Shown: piece after piece, positions 1 to 9,974 of the stretch
Position numbering within the stretch: the first letter of the stretch is position 1
Layout of the letters: every line of letters begins with the position of its first letter
Source: Humulus lupulus
Lineage: Eukaryota > Streptophyta > Magnoliopsida > Rosales > Cannabaceae
Direction of reading: 5' to 3'
Assembly (NCBI RefSeq): GCF_963169125.1
Contig: NC_084797.1
Coordinates: 100,899,868-100,963,867, forward strand
Length of the DNA: 64,000 bases
Program-made: the position numbers and the translations under genes
Notes under the pieces: generated by a model
The model's database searches: none
What the model saw: only the letters and a program-made list of their open reading frames with translations
What the model was told of the DNA's origin: nothing

Positions 1-1105
1 TCTTGCAGTCAAATTCCCACCCTCCATGGGGATATGCACGATCTGAGGTGATCATCTCGCTGCCAGGGAATGCTATAGCATTTCCATGAAGGGAAAGTCA
101 TGACCCGGGCAGCAGACGATGACCATTCAAGGAAAGAATGAGGAATCTCAGGAAGTATGACCTATTCCTGAGATAGAAAAGCCTCATAGAGCCAATTGGG
201 AGGATATCACCTTGAATGATGATATCGACCCCAGGATAGGCGAAGATAGATCTGAGCTCCAAGCCATCGAAGAGCTCGAGGAGGTGAACATCGACCCGCA
301 AGACCCCTCGAAGGTGGTAAAGCTCGGGAAAAACCTGTGTAATAAAAGGAAGGCGGAGCTGCTTAGATTTCTACAAGAGAATCTAGATGTGCTCGCCTGG
401 TCTCATGAGGACATGATAGGGATCAGCCCAGGCGTCATCATGCATACCCTCAACTTGGACAAGAACGTGCCTGCGAAGTCCCAGAAACAAAGGCGTCTGG
501 GCACGACCCGAGCTGAGGCCCTAGAGGAGGAAGTAACCCGGCTCTTAAAGTGCGGCTTTATTCGCGAGGCAAAGTATCCGATCTGGGTTGCCAATCCTGT
601 TTTGGTCCCGAAGCCCAACGGGAAGTGGCGAACCTGCATCGACTTTTCCGATCTGAATAAAGTCTGCCCCAAAGATTACTTCCCCTTGCCAAGGATTGAT
701 CACTTGGTAGATGCCACGACAGGGCATGAGCTCATGTCTTTTATGGATGCATACTCAGGCTATAACCAGATCTCCATGAACTCGGCAGACCAGGAACACA
801 CTAGCTTCATGACCCCAACTAACGTTTATTGCTTCAAGGTCATGCCCTTCGGGCTGAAAAACGCAAGAGCAACATACCAGAGGTTGGTCAACAGGATGTT
901 TACTAATCAGATCGAGAAAAACATGGAAGTGTATGTTGACGACATGTTGGTCAAGTCAAAAACTGCCAATAACCATGTCTCCGATCTGAAGGAATGCTTT
1001 ACGATTTTAAGAGAGTACGACATGAGGCTGAATCCCCAAAAGTGTAGTTTTGGGGTTGCGTCAGGAAAATTTCTGGGTTTCATAGTCAACACCAGTGGAA
1101 TATAG
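1..1105 (+). pseudogene. Gypsy pol: protease-RT linker and reverse transcriptase
   Basis: Reverse transcriptase copies the element RNA into cDNA. The longest open stretch is 212-1105. It includes the fingers motif VLVPKPNGKWRTCIDF, the first catalytic Asp in FMDAYSGYNQI, the MPFGLKNA segment and the catalytic box YVDDMLVKSK, so the active-site aspartates are intact. Bases 1-211 give related linker peptide with stops. The frame ends at a TAG (1103-1105) just after GFIVNTSGI, where the family normally continues through a Glu codon into the thumb, so this is a nonsense mutation rather than a natural end. RNase H follows directly. Confidence 0.88.
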
Positions 1106-2301
1106 GCAAACCCCGATAAAATCAGGTCGCTACTCAAGATGCCATCACCCCGGTCATGAAAAGACGTCCAAATTCTGACAGGAAGGGTGGTATCCCTTAA
1201 TCGGTTCATTTCCAAATCTACCGATAAGTGTTTGCCATTCTACAACCTGCTTCGGGGAAATAAAAAATTCGAGTGGACCGAAGAATGCGAACGTGCCTTC
1301 CTCGACCTGAAAGCACATTTAGCCGAGCCGCCCGTGTTGTCCAAGCCAACAGCAGGAGAGCCTCTTTTCCTTTACCTAGATGCACGGAAGATACGGCTAG
1401 CGCAGTAGTGGTCCGGGAAGAAGACCTGTCTCAGAAGCCAGTCTATTATATTAGCAAGAGGCTTCTCGGGGCTGAATCCCGATACCCGTTGATGGAAAAA
1501 ATGGATTTCTGCCTTATTACGACCTCCCGAAAGCTCAGGCTGTATTTCTAGTCCCATTCAATCCACATCATAACCGATCAACCTTTAAGGCAGGTTTTGC
1601 AGAAACCTGAGGCATCGGGACGACTTTTGAAATGGGCTATCGAGCTTAGCCAATTTGAGACACTGTATGTGCTGTGAACTGCAGTAAAAAGCCAAGCTCT
1701 GGCTGATTTTATGGCAGAGTGCACGGGATTCCGAGAAGAACCAGTGGAAGAACCGGTTCGAGCCTCGTGGAAAGTATTTGTAGATGGCTCATCTAACGAG
1801 AATGGATCCGGAGCTGGAATCATCTTGATATCCCTGGATGGACATCGTTTCCACTTCGCGTTGCGATTCAGATTCAAAGCATCCAACAACGAAGCCGAAT
1901 ACGAAGCTTTATTGGCTGGGCTAAGGGTGGCCCAGGAGCTGAAGGCCAGCTCCGTCCAGTGCTACAGCGATTCCTAACTCGTGGTAAACCAGGTATCAGG
2001 ATAATACCAAGCGCGAGGAACCAAGATGGCTGCCTACCTGGCTGAGGTAAAGAAGGAGCTGTCCGCATTTGAGCAAAACCTAATTGAACAAATACCTCAG
2101 GAGCAGAATGCTAATGCTGACGCCCTGGAAAAGCTCGCCACCTCTGTGGAGGCCGAAACTTTGGGCCTGGTACCGGTAGAATTCTTGGAAAGACCAAGTA
2201 TAGAGGAAGCTGGGATGGAGGTCGAAGTGATCGACACCAAGCCGACCTGGATGACTCCCATAATCGAGTACCTAACAATAGGAAAGTTACTTGAGGAGTG
2301 A
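1106..2301 (+). pseudogene. Gypsy pol: RT thumb/connection and RNase H
   Basis: This part of pol contains the connection domain and the RNase H that removes RNA from the RNA-DNA hybrid. The connection is read at 1187-1400 (RFISKSTDKCLPFYNLLRG). After a frame break near 1400 it continues as VYYISKRLLGAESRYP. RNase H at ~1711-2160 keeps the acidic residues: VFVDGSSNENGSGAG, NNEAEYEALLAGL, CYSDS and NADALEKLA. Stops occur at 1550, 1676, 1974 and near 2000. The arrangement RT, RNase H, integrase is the Ty3/gypsy order. Confidence 0.83.
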
Positions 2302-3482
2302 AACGACGCAAGGAGGGTACTTTACCAAGCTCTGAGGTATACAATGATAGACGGGACGTTGTACCGGCGTGGTCTCTCTTTACCTCTTCTGCGGTGTGCT
2401 CTGCCAGGCAAAGCGAAAATCGTTCTGCAGGAGGTGCATGAGGGATTTTGTGGAGATCACTCTGGGGGGAAAAACCTGGCCTTGAAGGTGTTGAGGCAAG
2501 GGTATTATTGGCCCACTCTATTGTAGGACTCGATCTCTTATGTCAAAAAGTGCGACAGATGCCAACGGTTCACCACAGTCGCCCGAGCCCCTCCAGTCGA
2601 GCTAAAGATGATCTCGTCCCCATGGCCATTCGCGGTATGGGGGATTGATTTAGTGGTCCCCTTCCCACGGGAAAGGGAGGAGTTCGCTATGCGGTGGTGG
2701 CTATTGACTACTTCACAAAATGGGCAGAAGCAGAGCCCTGGCGATGATTACATCAAAGAGTGTCCTCAACTTTGTGGTTAAGAGTGTTGTCTGTCGATTC
2801 GGGCTGCCAAAGAAGATTGTGTCGGATAACGGAACCCAGTTCGATAGCGATCTCTTCACCAAATTCTGTGAGAGGCACGGCATAGTTAAAAGCTTCTCCT
2901 CCGTGGCCTACCCCCATGTTAATGGGCAGGTCGAGGCTGTGAACAAGATACTAAAAGCGAGCCTTAAGAAGAGGTTGGATGAAGCCAAGGGAGTTTGGCC
3001 CGAACAACTCCCCCAGGTGTTGTGGGCATATCGGACCTCGCACCGAACTTCGACGGGTCACACTCCTTTCTCCCTGGCTTTCAGGAGTGAGGTCGTCCTT
3101 CCTATGGAAACAAAGATAGCCTCGCATAGAGTCTAGGCATTTGACCAAGACCAGAACGACAAATTGCTTTGCGCGTCCCTCGACCTAGTTAACGAAAAAT
3201 GAGAAGCTTCGCAGCTGCAACTCACGCATTATCAACAAAAGATCACTCGTTATTTCAACTCGAAGGTCAAGAAACGCATCTTTAACTTAGGCGACCTGGT
3301 GCTCTGAAGACTCTTCTTAGCCGGTAAGGATCCCAAGGACGGAGTGTTGGGACCAAACTGGGAAGGACCCTATCAAATAATAGAGGTTGTGAAGGAAGGA
3401 ACCTTTAAACTAGCTCGGCCTAATGGAGAAGCAGTCCCACAGACTTGGAACACTGTACACCTAAAGAAATATTATCAGTAAT
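2302..3482 (+). pseudogene. Gypsy pol: integrase
   Basis: Integrase inserts the cDNA. The zinc-binding region is visible around GYYWPTLL and KCDRCQRF (2440-2570). The catalytic core has WGIDLV (first Asp), IVSDNGTQFDSD (second Asp) and HVNGQVEAVNK (Glu), so the D,D-35-E set is preserved. It then runs AYRTSHRTSTGHTPFSLAF to a C-terminal GPNWEGPYQIIEVVKEGTFK and ends with a TAA near 3480. No chromodomain is present, as expected for Tat elements. At least five in-frame stops (2524, 3134, 3199, 3305 and others) and a frameshift near 2640 make it nonfunctional. Confidence 0.85.
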
Positions 3483-3640
3483 ACTTTTGTAAGGCTCAGT
3501 TATGAAAGCCACCTTGTTTTATTAAAAAATGAGGAGTAGTTTCTTCGTATCATTGCATGTTTTCGTGAGTGCAGTGTTAGAAGAGCATGTTCCAAGTAAC
3601 CAAGAAAGGTCCCTTCCTAGTTACTTGGGGGCATATATCC

Positions 3641-4350
3641 TGGATACAACCAGGTCCTAAAACTTAGAAGTTGGTTTAAATTGACTAACCGATGTTTTTC
3701 TTAAAAAGCGTGAGGTATCGATAAAACCAACACGAACTAAGTTTCTAAAATCAATGTTCTGGATACAACTAGGTCCTAAAACTTATAAGTTGATTCAAAT
3801 TGGTTAATCGATGTTTTTCTTAAAAAGCATGAGATATCAATAAAAAATTAATGTGAACTAAGTTGTTAAAATCAATGTCCTAGATACAACCAGCTCGTAA
3901 AACTTAGAAGTTGATTCAAATTGGTTAATCGATGTTTTTCTTAAAAAGCACGAGATATCAATAAAAATTTAACGTGAACTAAGTTGTTAAATTCAATGTC
4001 CTGGATACAACCAGGTCGTAAAACTTAGAAGTTGATTCAAATTGGTTAATCGATGTTTTTCTTAAAAAGCACGAGATATCAATAAAAAATTAACGCGAAC
4101 TAAGTTGTTAAAATCAATGTCCTGGATACAACCAGGTCCTAAAACTTAGAAGTTGATTCAAATTGGTTAATCGATGTTTTTCTTAAAAAGCACGAGATAT
4201 CAATAAAAAATTAACGCGAACTAAGTTTTTTAAAAGTTAACCGTCTTGGATACAAATAGGTCCCGAAACTTAGAAGTTAGTTAAAATTGACTGACAGTGC
4301 TTTGTGGTCTCAAAGAAAAAGTCAATAAACTGACGCAAACTAATTTTTTA
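3641..4350 (+). repeat. ~121-bp tandem array in the 3' region of the Tat element
   Basis: About six head-to-tail units begin at 3641, 3760, 3881, 4002, 4123 and 4247, each starting tggatacaac(c)aggtc. Spacing is 119, 121, 121, 121 and 124 bp. Units 3 to 5 are nearly identical and the edge units are more diverged. Each unit contains ttcttaaaaagc and gatatcaataaaa. Arrays at this position, between pol and the 3' LTR, are known in Tat elements and have been proposed as seeds of satellite DNA. Confidence 0.93.
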
Positions 4351-4476
4351 CCAAATGCGCTGAAAATAAATAATGATAATGATAAAAATAGATTAAAATG
4401 AAATGTAGGAAAACCAATTGTCTCGAGGAGAAAAAACCCCATGGTCAAATATTACAAATAAATAAAAACAAAAGTC

Positions 4477-7154
4477 CTAGGCCCCCCCAAGCCATTCCGA
4501 TGAGGTCACCCCTTCGGTCTCCTGCTCGCCTGCAGCGGAAGTCTCCCCAGTCTCAGAGGGCGGCTCTTGTTGAAGACGGGCCTTGAACTTCTCGAGGAAG
4601 GGCTCCCACACCTCAGGCGCTAGGAAGGAGAAGTCGCCATCCTGGTTGAAGGCCCAGCAGTGATAGAGCATGGCCTCCATGGAGGAGCTGGAAGACGTCC
4701 TCTCTGCCACGGTGGCAGCCTCGGCCTCCAACTGCTTAGCCTTGGCCTCCTCGAGCTTGGCCTTCGCGGCAGCCAAGGCGACCTGTGCAGCCTCGGCCTC
4801 CAATTTCTTAGCCCTAACCACCTCCAGTTCGGCCTTCGCAGTGGCCAAGGCGACCTGCGCAGCTTTTTCACTTTCTTTGACAGCCATCAAGGTAGCCTTG
4901 GGATTTTTCTCTTGCTATTGTGCAGACGCGAGAGTGGCCTGAGCAGTCTGGAACTCGCCCCTGATCTCGTCAAACCTGGCCCTGGACCGAGCTATGCTGC
5001 GATGTAGAGCCAAAGCTGCCTGAAAAGGCATAGATAGTAAGGCATGTACTAAAGAGAAAGCAGAGAAAGTTAACTAAGTAAACTTACCGTGATGGTCATC
5101 CCCAGCGAAGACTCCATGACATTCTCGGGGCTCCTCGTCTCGATCTCCCGCAAGTCCCTCAGGGTGGCGTTGTAATAATGCTCCACCGTATAGCTCGCGG
5201 TCTCGTAGACCGTCCCTCGAAAGGCCTCGAGGAGTTTCTCCAAAGCCTGGATGTTAACCGGTATGCGCACGGTGGGAGTGGGAGCTGGAGGGGTTCCAGC
5301 TAGTGCATCTTGTTCCCGAGTAGGGACCGAAGGTCACGGAGGAGGTGGAGGCATGTTCTCTGCAGCTGCAGGGACCTGGCCTCTCCCCTTAGCTGGAGAC
5401 TTGGAGGTGGTCCTAGGAGGAGGAGTCTTCTTGGTCAGCCGGGGTTTCTTGACCAGTGGTCCGGACGATCCGAAGGGAGGATTCCCCCCTTGAAAGATGG
5501 ACCGCAAAACGTTGTCGCCGGGCTGGGCCATCTCTTCGCCTGAAAAAGAAAAAAAAAAAGAAGGGAGCGTTAGTATACATGTAAGGTTACAAGATAAGTC
5601 CAAAGATGTATTGCAAAGGTCCTACCCTCCAAGCTGGAGGAGGAATCTAGTGCCACGACCTCCGGCCTCGGAGCTTCTATGGGGGAGCCTAAGTTTAAAA
5701 CTTCGCGGATGAGAGGGGGTTCTGGGTCCAGATCCGCCTCAGGACTGGACTCCTCTACATACTACCTAAGCCCTGGAGCGACTACACCCTCCAGAAGGGA
5801 GGGCCACGATCTAAGGTTGGTCCCGTACTCCTCAAAAAAGGCCGACCTAAAAGCCAGGGTGTTGTCTACTACTATAGTGTCCCTAGGATGGCCCATGTCA
5901 TGGCGCAACACTAGTTGATCTACACATTGGAGTAGGGTTATGTTAAGGTCTGGGTCACCTTGATGACGATGTATGAGCTGGCTTGGGTTAAACCTAGCAA
6001 GCTGTAGGTCTGCGGCAGCCATGTCTAAGTCCCTAAACAGGTATGGGTTACCTTGCCCGGAGGGGCCGGCTGCTGCCCCGGACTGGATTCGATCCGCGTC
6101 GAGGACCTAGGCAACCTCGAGAGCCTGCTTCCTTCGCACAAGCGGCACCTCGTCTACCTTATCCTGCTCGTCATTGTCCGCAGCATCCCCCTCAGGGATG
6201 GGCACCAACTCGTGAGCTACTAGGATAGCCCGCGACCTCCTCAAGGCCAGGGTCTGGCCTGGAGAAATTAACTTGAACGCCAGCATCGTCTTATCAGATA
6301 CGAGCTGGCGGTAGTCTTTTTCACTTGGTGGGAGCCCCGCCAAGGTTTCATATTGACCCCCGAGGGTCACTAATTTGGCCGTCCTCGCAAAAATGGATGC
6401 ACGATGGTATTCAAGTCAATACACATGAAAAGAAATAAAGCAATATGGCGATTTTACGAGCTGAGGATAGAAAGAACTTACGAGGACAATTGAAGTAGTG
6501 GTGATCGCAGTTGCGAAACCCCGTCGAGATGAAGAACTGGTCCTTGAAGTCGTTGGGGTGGCTGGGCAGCTCGATGACTGTAGGAGAGTTGGGAAAACGG
6601 GTCAGGTAGTAGAACCCATCGCCTCGCCCCCGTTGATCCGGGCTGGCTTTGAGGCAGAAGAAATAAAGGATGTCTGCTGGTGTAGGGACCTCCCACTCAT
6701 GCTTCAGGAAGAGGTACCTCAGCCCCGCTAGTAGACGGTAGGAGTTAGGGGGTAGTTGGAAGGGAGCCAGCTTCACGTAATTCAAAAAATCCGCGAAGTA
6801 CTGGTCCAGAGGTAGGAAGGCCCCGGCCTTGAAGTGTTCATCGCTCCAGGCCGCGAACTCCTCGTCGAGGGGCGTGCAGCTCCTCTCGCCCTCAGGGGTG
6901 GTCGGGCAACAAGAGCGCTTGTCCCAATTTCGATGTTATGGGACAGTAGGATCTTGTTGACCCTCCCTTGGGTCGTAATCTTCGAGACTATACTCTCTGC
7001 CTCGAAGAAGGCGTCAGGTCCCACCTCGACCTCTTTCTCCACTGTGGGACCGAAGTGGGGGATTAGAGATTCCGCAACTATCTCTTTCCCCTTGCTCCTG
7101 CTGGGATGATGAGCCGGCAGCGCTCTTTTTAGGTATGTTCTTCCTGGGCCCCAT
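4477..7154 (-). pseudogene. Antisense spliced gene of Tat element (gypsy-type plant transposon protein)
   Basis: A four-exon gene runs antisense to pol. Suggested exons are 7154-6482, 6383-5626, 5539-5088 and 5019-4477; donors gtaagt and gtaggac and pyrimidine-rich acceptors are visible. The first intron's reading-phase join does not resolve cleanly. Exon 1 starts MGPRKNIPKK and encodes a conserved region (LNYVKLAPFQLPPNSYRLLA, HEWEVPTPADILYFF, LTRFPNSPTVIELP) of the kind called putative gypsy-type plant transposon protein (PF04195-like, from memory). Exon 4 encodes an Ala/Lys/Glu heptad-like coiled coil (AAQVALATAKAELE), then HCWAFNQDGDFSFL. Frameshifts near 7100 and 6895 and in-frame stops near 6108, 5759, 5333 and 4915 disable it. 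Its biochemical role is unknown. Confidence 0.77.
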
Positions 7155-8153
7155 CTGGTCACCTAACGAACAAAGATGAAGAAAAGTTTAAATAGGCGAC
7201 CTAAAAATAGAAAAGGGAATATAGTACGAGAAGTGATTTTCGTACACGGGCTGAGGTCATCTTAGCCCGCGGTGTGTGAAGACACGCGTTGCCACGGTCA
7301 CACGCCCACGTTTCCAATGGATCCCCGATTGCTCGAGATCTATGTGTCAGGAGGGTCAGGATAAGGTTTGCCTTGGAGGGAAAGTTTTAAAAAACCAAAG
7401 CCGCCTAGAAAGCGTGACCCTAAGCTACCCGGTTTCGTAACCTGGAAACCTCTCACCTTCCCCTCTCCAAACATGCATTCCCTAAAGCTACCCAAAAAAT
7501 TTATCCATAAATTATCTTGTCCTATACATCACATTCCTAGACATGTTCTCATATGATCGATACTCCTAGGATCAAAACCTACGCACAAAACACCAGCCAA
7601 AAACAACTTACAGTGTGTGACTAAGAAAGAAGTTTACCTAACAGAGATACGGAAATATCAAAACGTGCAACAGGCAGAGGACTTACAGTATTTTTGCCGT
7701 GTGAAAGTAAAAAAAAAGCGTAGGAATTAGAATCCTGGTGGAGCCTTTAGAACTAAATTCACGAAGAAACTCTTGTGGCAAGAGCGTAGGGATCTTTGGG
7801 ATGATAACCGGAAGAAGAGAGACTTCTGAGGCTAAAAAGGAGAGAAGATGAGGAAAAAATTTCAAATAAAGGGTGGCTAATGCGGAAGGTGGCCAACCTT
7901 ATATATACGTAAGAGACGAAGGAACGAGGACCGTTTGATCGCATTAATGCGAGATACGAGGGTCATAACTGGACAGGCGAAACGACGGCCGAAGATAGGC
8001 TAGGCTATTTAATGCAATTCTCGGAAGCCGAACAGTCGCCAACCACAGCGCTCCACGTGTCCGATACCTGCACAGTGGACGGGACATGAAGAGTCGAAAA
8101 GGAAACTTAAAAGCCCCCGCTGTGAAGGTCACAGATGACGTCATGGGTCATGA
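7155..8153. other. Leader of antisense gene / 3' untranslated part of Tat element
   Basis: No coding sequence was seen. On the minus strand a possible 5'-UTR intron could run from a gtaagt-like donor near 7687 to the acceptor gttcgttag just before the start codon region at ~7160. It would connect the TATA box near 7900 to the coding exons. The only open frames here are short and of low quality. Confidence 0.4.
7899..7907 (-). promoter_or_regulatory. TATA box of the antisense gene
   Basis: The minus strand reads tatatataa at this position, in a local GC-mixed context. It lies ~740 bp upstream of the antisense start codon, or much less if a 5'-UTR intron is removed. It is the best promoter candidate for a transcript that opposes the retroelement genome; this is inferred only from sequence. 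Confidence 0.45.
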
Positions 8154-8173
8154 GCAGGGGCTTGGGGGGAAAA
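8154..8173 (+). other. Polypurine tract (plus-strand primer) of Tat element
   Basis: The purine-rich run gcaggggcttggggggaaaa lies immediately before the LTR start TGTATGCCC. This is the expected position and composition for the plus-strand DNA primer. Confidence 0.75.
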
Positions 8174-8947
8174 TGTATGCCCTAAATATTCGCGAGCTAT
8201 TGGCAAGCTGGAAAAGGGCCTAAGTCAATCCGCCACGTGTAAATCGTCCACCCGGAGCTGTTGTTACGGGTTTCCACCTGTCCAGCCAGAGCTGATTAGA
8301 GAGTTAGCAGTTCACTCGAAGTCAGCGGGTCAGCGGTATTGATATCATGAGCTGGCACTACATCAAGCTCGTGATGCGGCATAGATCTGACACCCAAATC
8401 TTTGTAAAGACAACCACGCAATGTAAACATGCATATATCAGACATCACGTGTCTATTCCATTCCTGAATTCTGGGACACGCAGTATAAACGTGCGTATTC
8501 AGACATCCCACGCCTGGTTTGGGCCATGCGGCCCATTATCCCTCTTCACCTATTGATTAGACCACACTTCACTGTCAGGTTCTAGGAATTAATCATTAGT
8601 GTCACAGAGATGACGTGAAGGGTAAAGAGGTCACGGGATGACCCCCTTTGCCAACCCAGGTATCCTCTCCCTATAAATACCAAGACCCCGGGCATTGCAA
8701 GGGATTGGCACATTTTTTGTAAAGAAGTACTTTGTAAGGATTGACCGAGAGATATCAATAATATCGACTGGTGGACTAGAGGGATTTTAACCTTCGAACC
8801 ACCTAAAAAGAAAGGAGTGATTACCTTCCCATATTATTAATTTCTCAAGTCTAGAATTAAAATATTTTCATATTACGGTTCATCAATTAGCACTAATCCA
8901 TCTTATTTATTCGTATAATTATCTGTTGGTGAAGAACCGTGTCAACA
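8174..8947 (+). repeat. 3' LTR of Tat element (774 bp)
   Basis: The LTR begins TGTATGCCC directly after the polypurine tract and ends GTGTCAACA, giving TG...CA termini. It holds a TATA box at 8672 with putative R/U5 downstream. After it, sequence changes to the AT-rich CACTA remnant. The partner 5' LTR is outside the window, so the boundaries rest on termini, tract and composition only. Confidence 0.78.
8672..8679 (+). promoter_or_regulatory. LTR TATA box
   Basis: tataaata lies inside the LTR after a ctctccc run, ~275 bp before the LTR end. This is the normal place for the retroelement promoter. Confidence 0.65.
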
Positions 8948-9055
8948 CATATATACTAAACATTCATTCTTTTGTCTAAAACAAAAGACATCGTATTCAT
9001 ATTTTTCTAACCTAATTGATATAATTATAAGTAGCTATAAAACTAAATTCACCTA

Positions 9056-9862
9056 ATAATAAATAAAAGTTGTCAATCTTGCTAACCATTCATGTTGTAT
9101 TGGGAGGAGGTCATCGATCTCACTGTACACATTTTTCCCATCAAACTATAAAATTGAAAAATAAAAATTAATGAGAATACTAATTATTTTATAGTTTATC
9201 ATAAGCCCAAATAATTTATAAGAATATAAACAAACCTACTTTATTTTTTAGGACTCCCACCGCATTTGCTGCCCTTACAAGATCCCGTATGTATTTTAAT
9301 ACATAGAAACCACATTCATGACTCTTTGGTTGTTTTGGGCACTGAATATTGAAGATCTTTGTAAACTTCCCAAGCATGGAATTTGAAGAAGCCCTTTCGT
9401 ATGCACTACATTAAGAAATTAAAGATGTAAAATATTTAATAATTTAAACTTGAAAATTTAAGAAACATAATTTTAAAAATAAAATTTACCTCATCATCAA
9501 TGCATCAATTTGTGGAGGTCATTCATGTACTTTCAATGGGTCAAGAAATACGACCTTTCCTTGTGGCATAGCGATCACTAGCATCAAATGTTGACTAAAA
9601 TGATAATTAAGTTAAACTAATTAAATGATTATATGAAAAGAGTAGTTAAAGTAGTTTTAGGTAGTTCTTACTTCACATTCCAAGGAATAAAGTACATTTG
9701 TCCTGGTCTATCCATTGTCATCAACCAATTGGCCATAATTGAAGTTGTACAATCCACATCTTGTGCATTGTTAGTACTAAGAAGCTCAGCATCAAAAAAC
9801 TTGAAATAGACACGTGTATTTTCGTAAAGGCTCTCCCAAATGCATCTATACAAAGTTCTCAA
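9056..9862 (-). pseudogene. C48 (ULP1-type) cysteine protease domain of the CACTA gene
   Basis: ULP1-type proteases cleave ubiquitin-like modifiers; transposon-borne copies have unknown substrates. Three or four exons are readable. One, near 9862-9671, ends MYFIPWNV and splices to a second (~9605-9491) with NQHLMLVIAMPQGKVVFLDP, which gives the catalytic His and Asp. The next (~9410-9255) has CPKQPKSHECGFYVLKYI, which contains the oxyanion Gln and the catalytic Cys. A last short exon (~9135-9056) reads NVYSEIDDLLPIQHEWL. The catalytic set His, Asp, Gln, Cys is intact, but a TGA follows LKVHE in exon 2. It is probably the C-terminal part of the Transposase_24-like gene upstream. Confidence 0.75.
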
Positions 9863-9974
9863 GTATTAAATTTTTAAAAAAAAATTCGGCAGAGTTTCCC
9901 CTATAAATAGGACTATTCAATTTACAACTAAAATATTCCATAGCGCAAAGGAGATAAGTAGAATCATGTCATGT

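Larger units (their letters stand above)
1..8947 (+). mobile_element. Ty3/gypsy Tat-lineage retrotransposon, 3' part
   Basis: This is the 3' part of a large LTR retrotransposon, entering from the left edge of the window. In order it carries RT, RNase H and integrase (to ~3480), a ~121-bp tandem array, a spliced antisense gene (7154-4477), a polypurine tract and a 3' LTR ending at 8947. An extra antisense ORF and hypervariable tandem repeats between pol and the 3' LTR are known features of the plant Tat lineage (Grande, Retand, Ogre relatives), and the RT and integrase wording fits that lineage. All coding parts have stops. The 5' LTR, gag and protease lie outside, so no target duplication can be tested; the 5 bp after the LTR are catat. 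Confidence 0.88.

Noticed and set aside
212..1105. RT frame as an intact host or viral gene
   Set aside because: It ends at a nonsense codon and continues as recognisable retrotransposon RNase H and integrase.
4660..5007. Plus-strand open frames rich in Leu/Gly/Ala
   Set aside because: They are antisense shadows of the coiled-coil exon of the antisense Tat gene; composition follows from its Ala/Lys/Glu codons.
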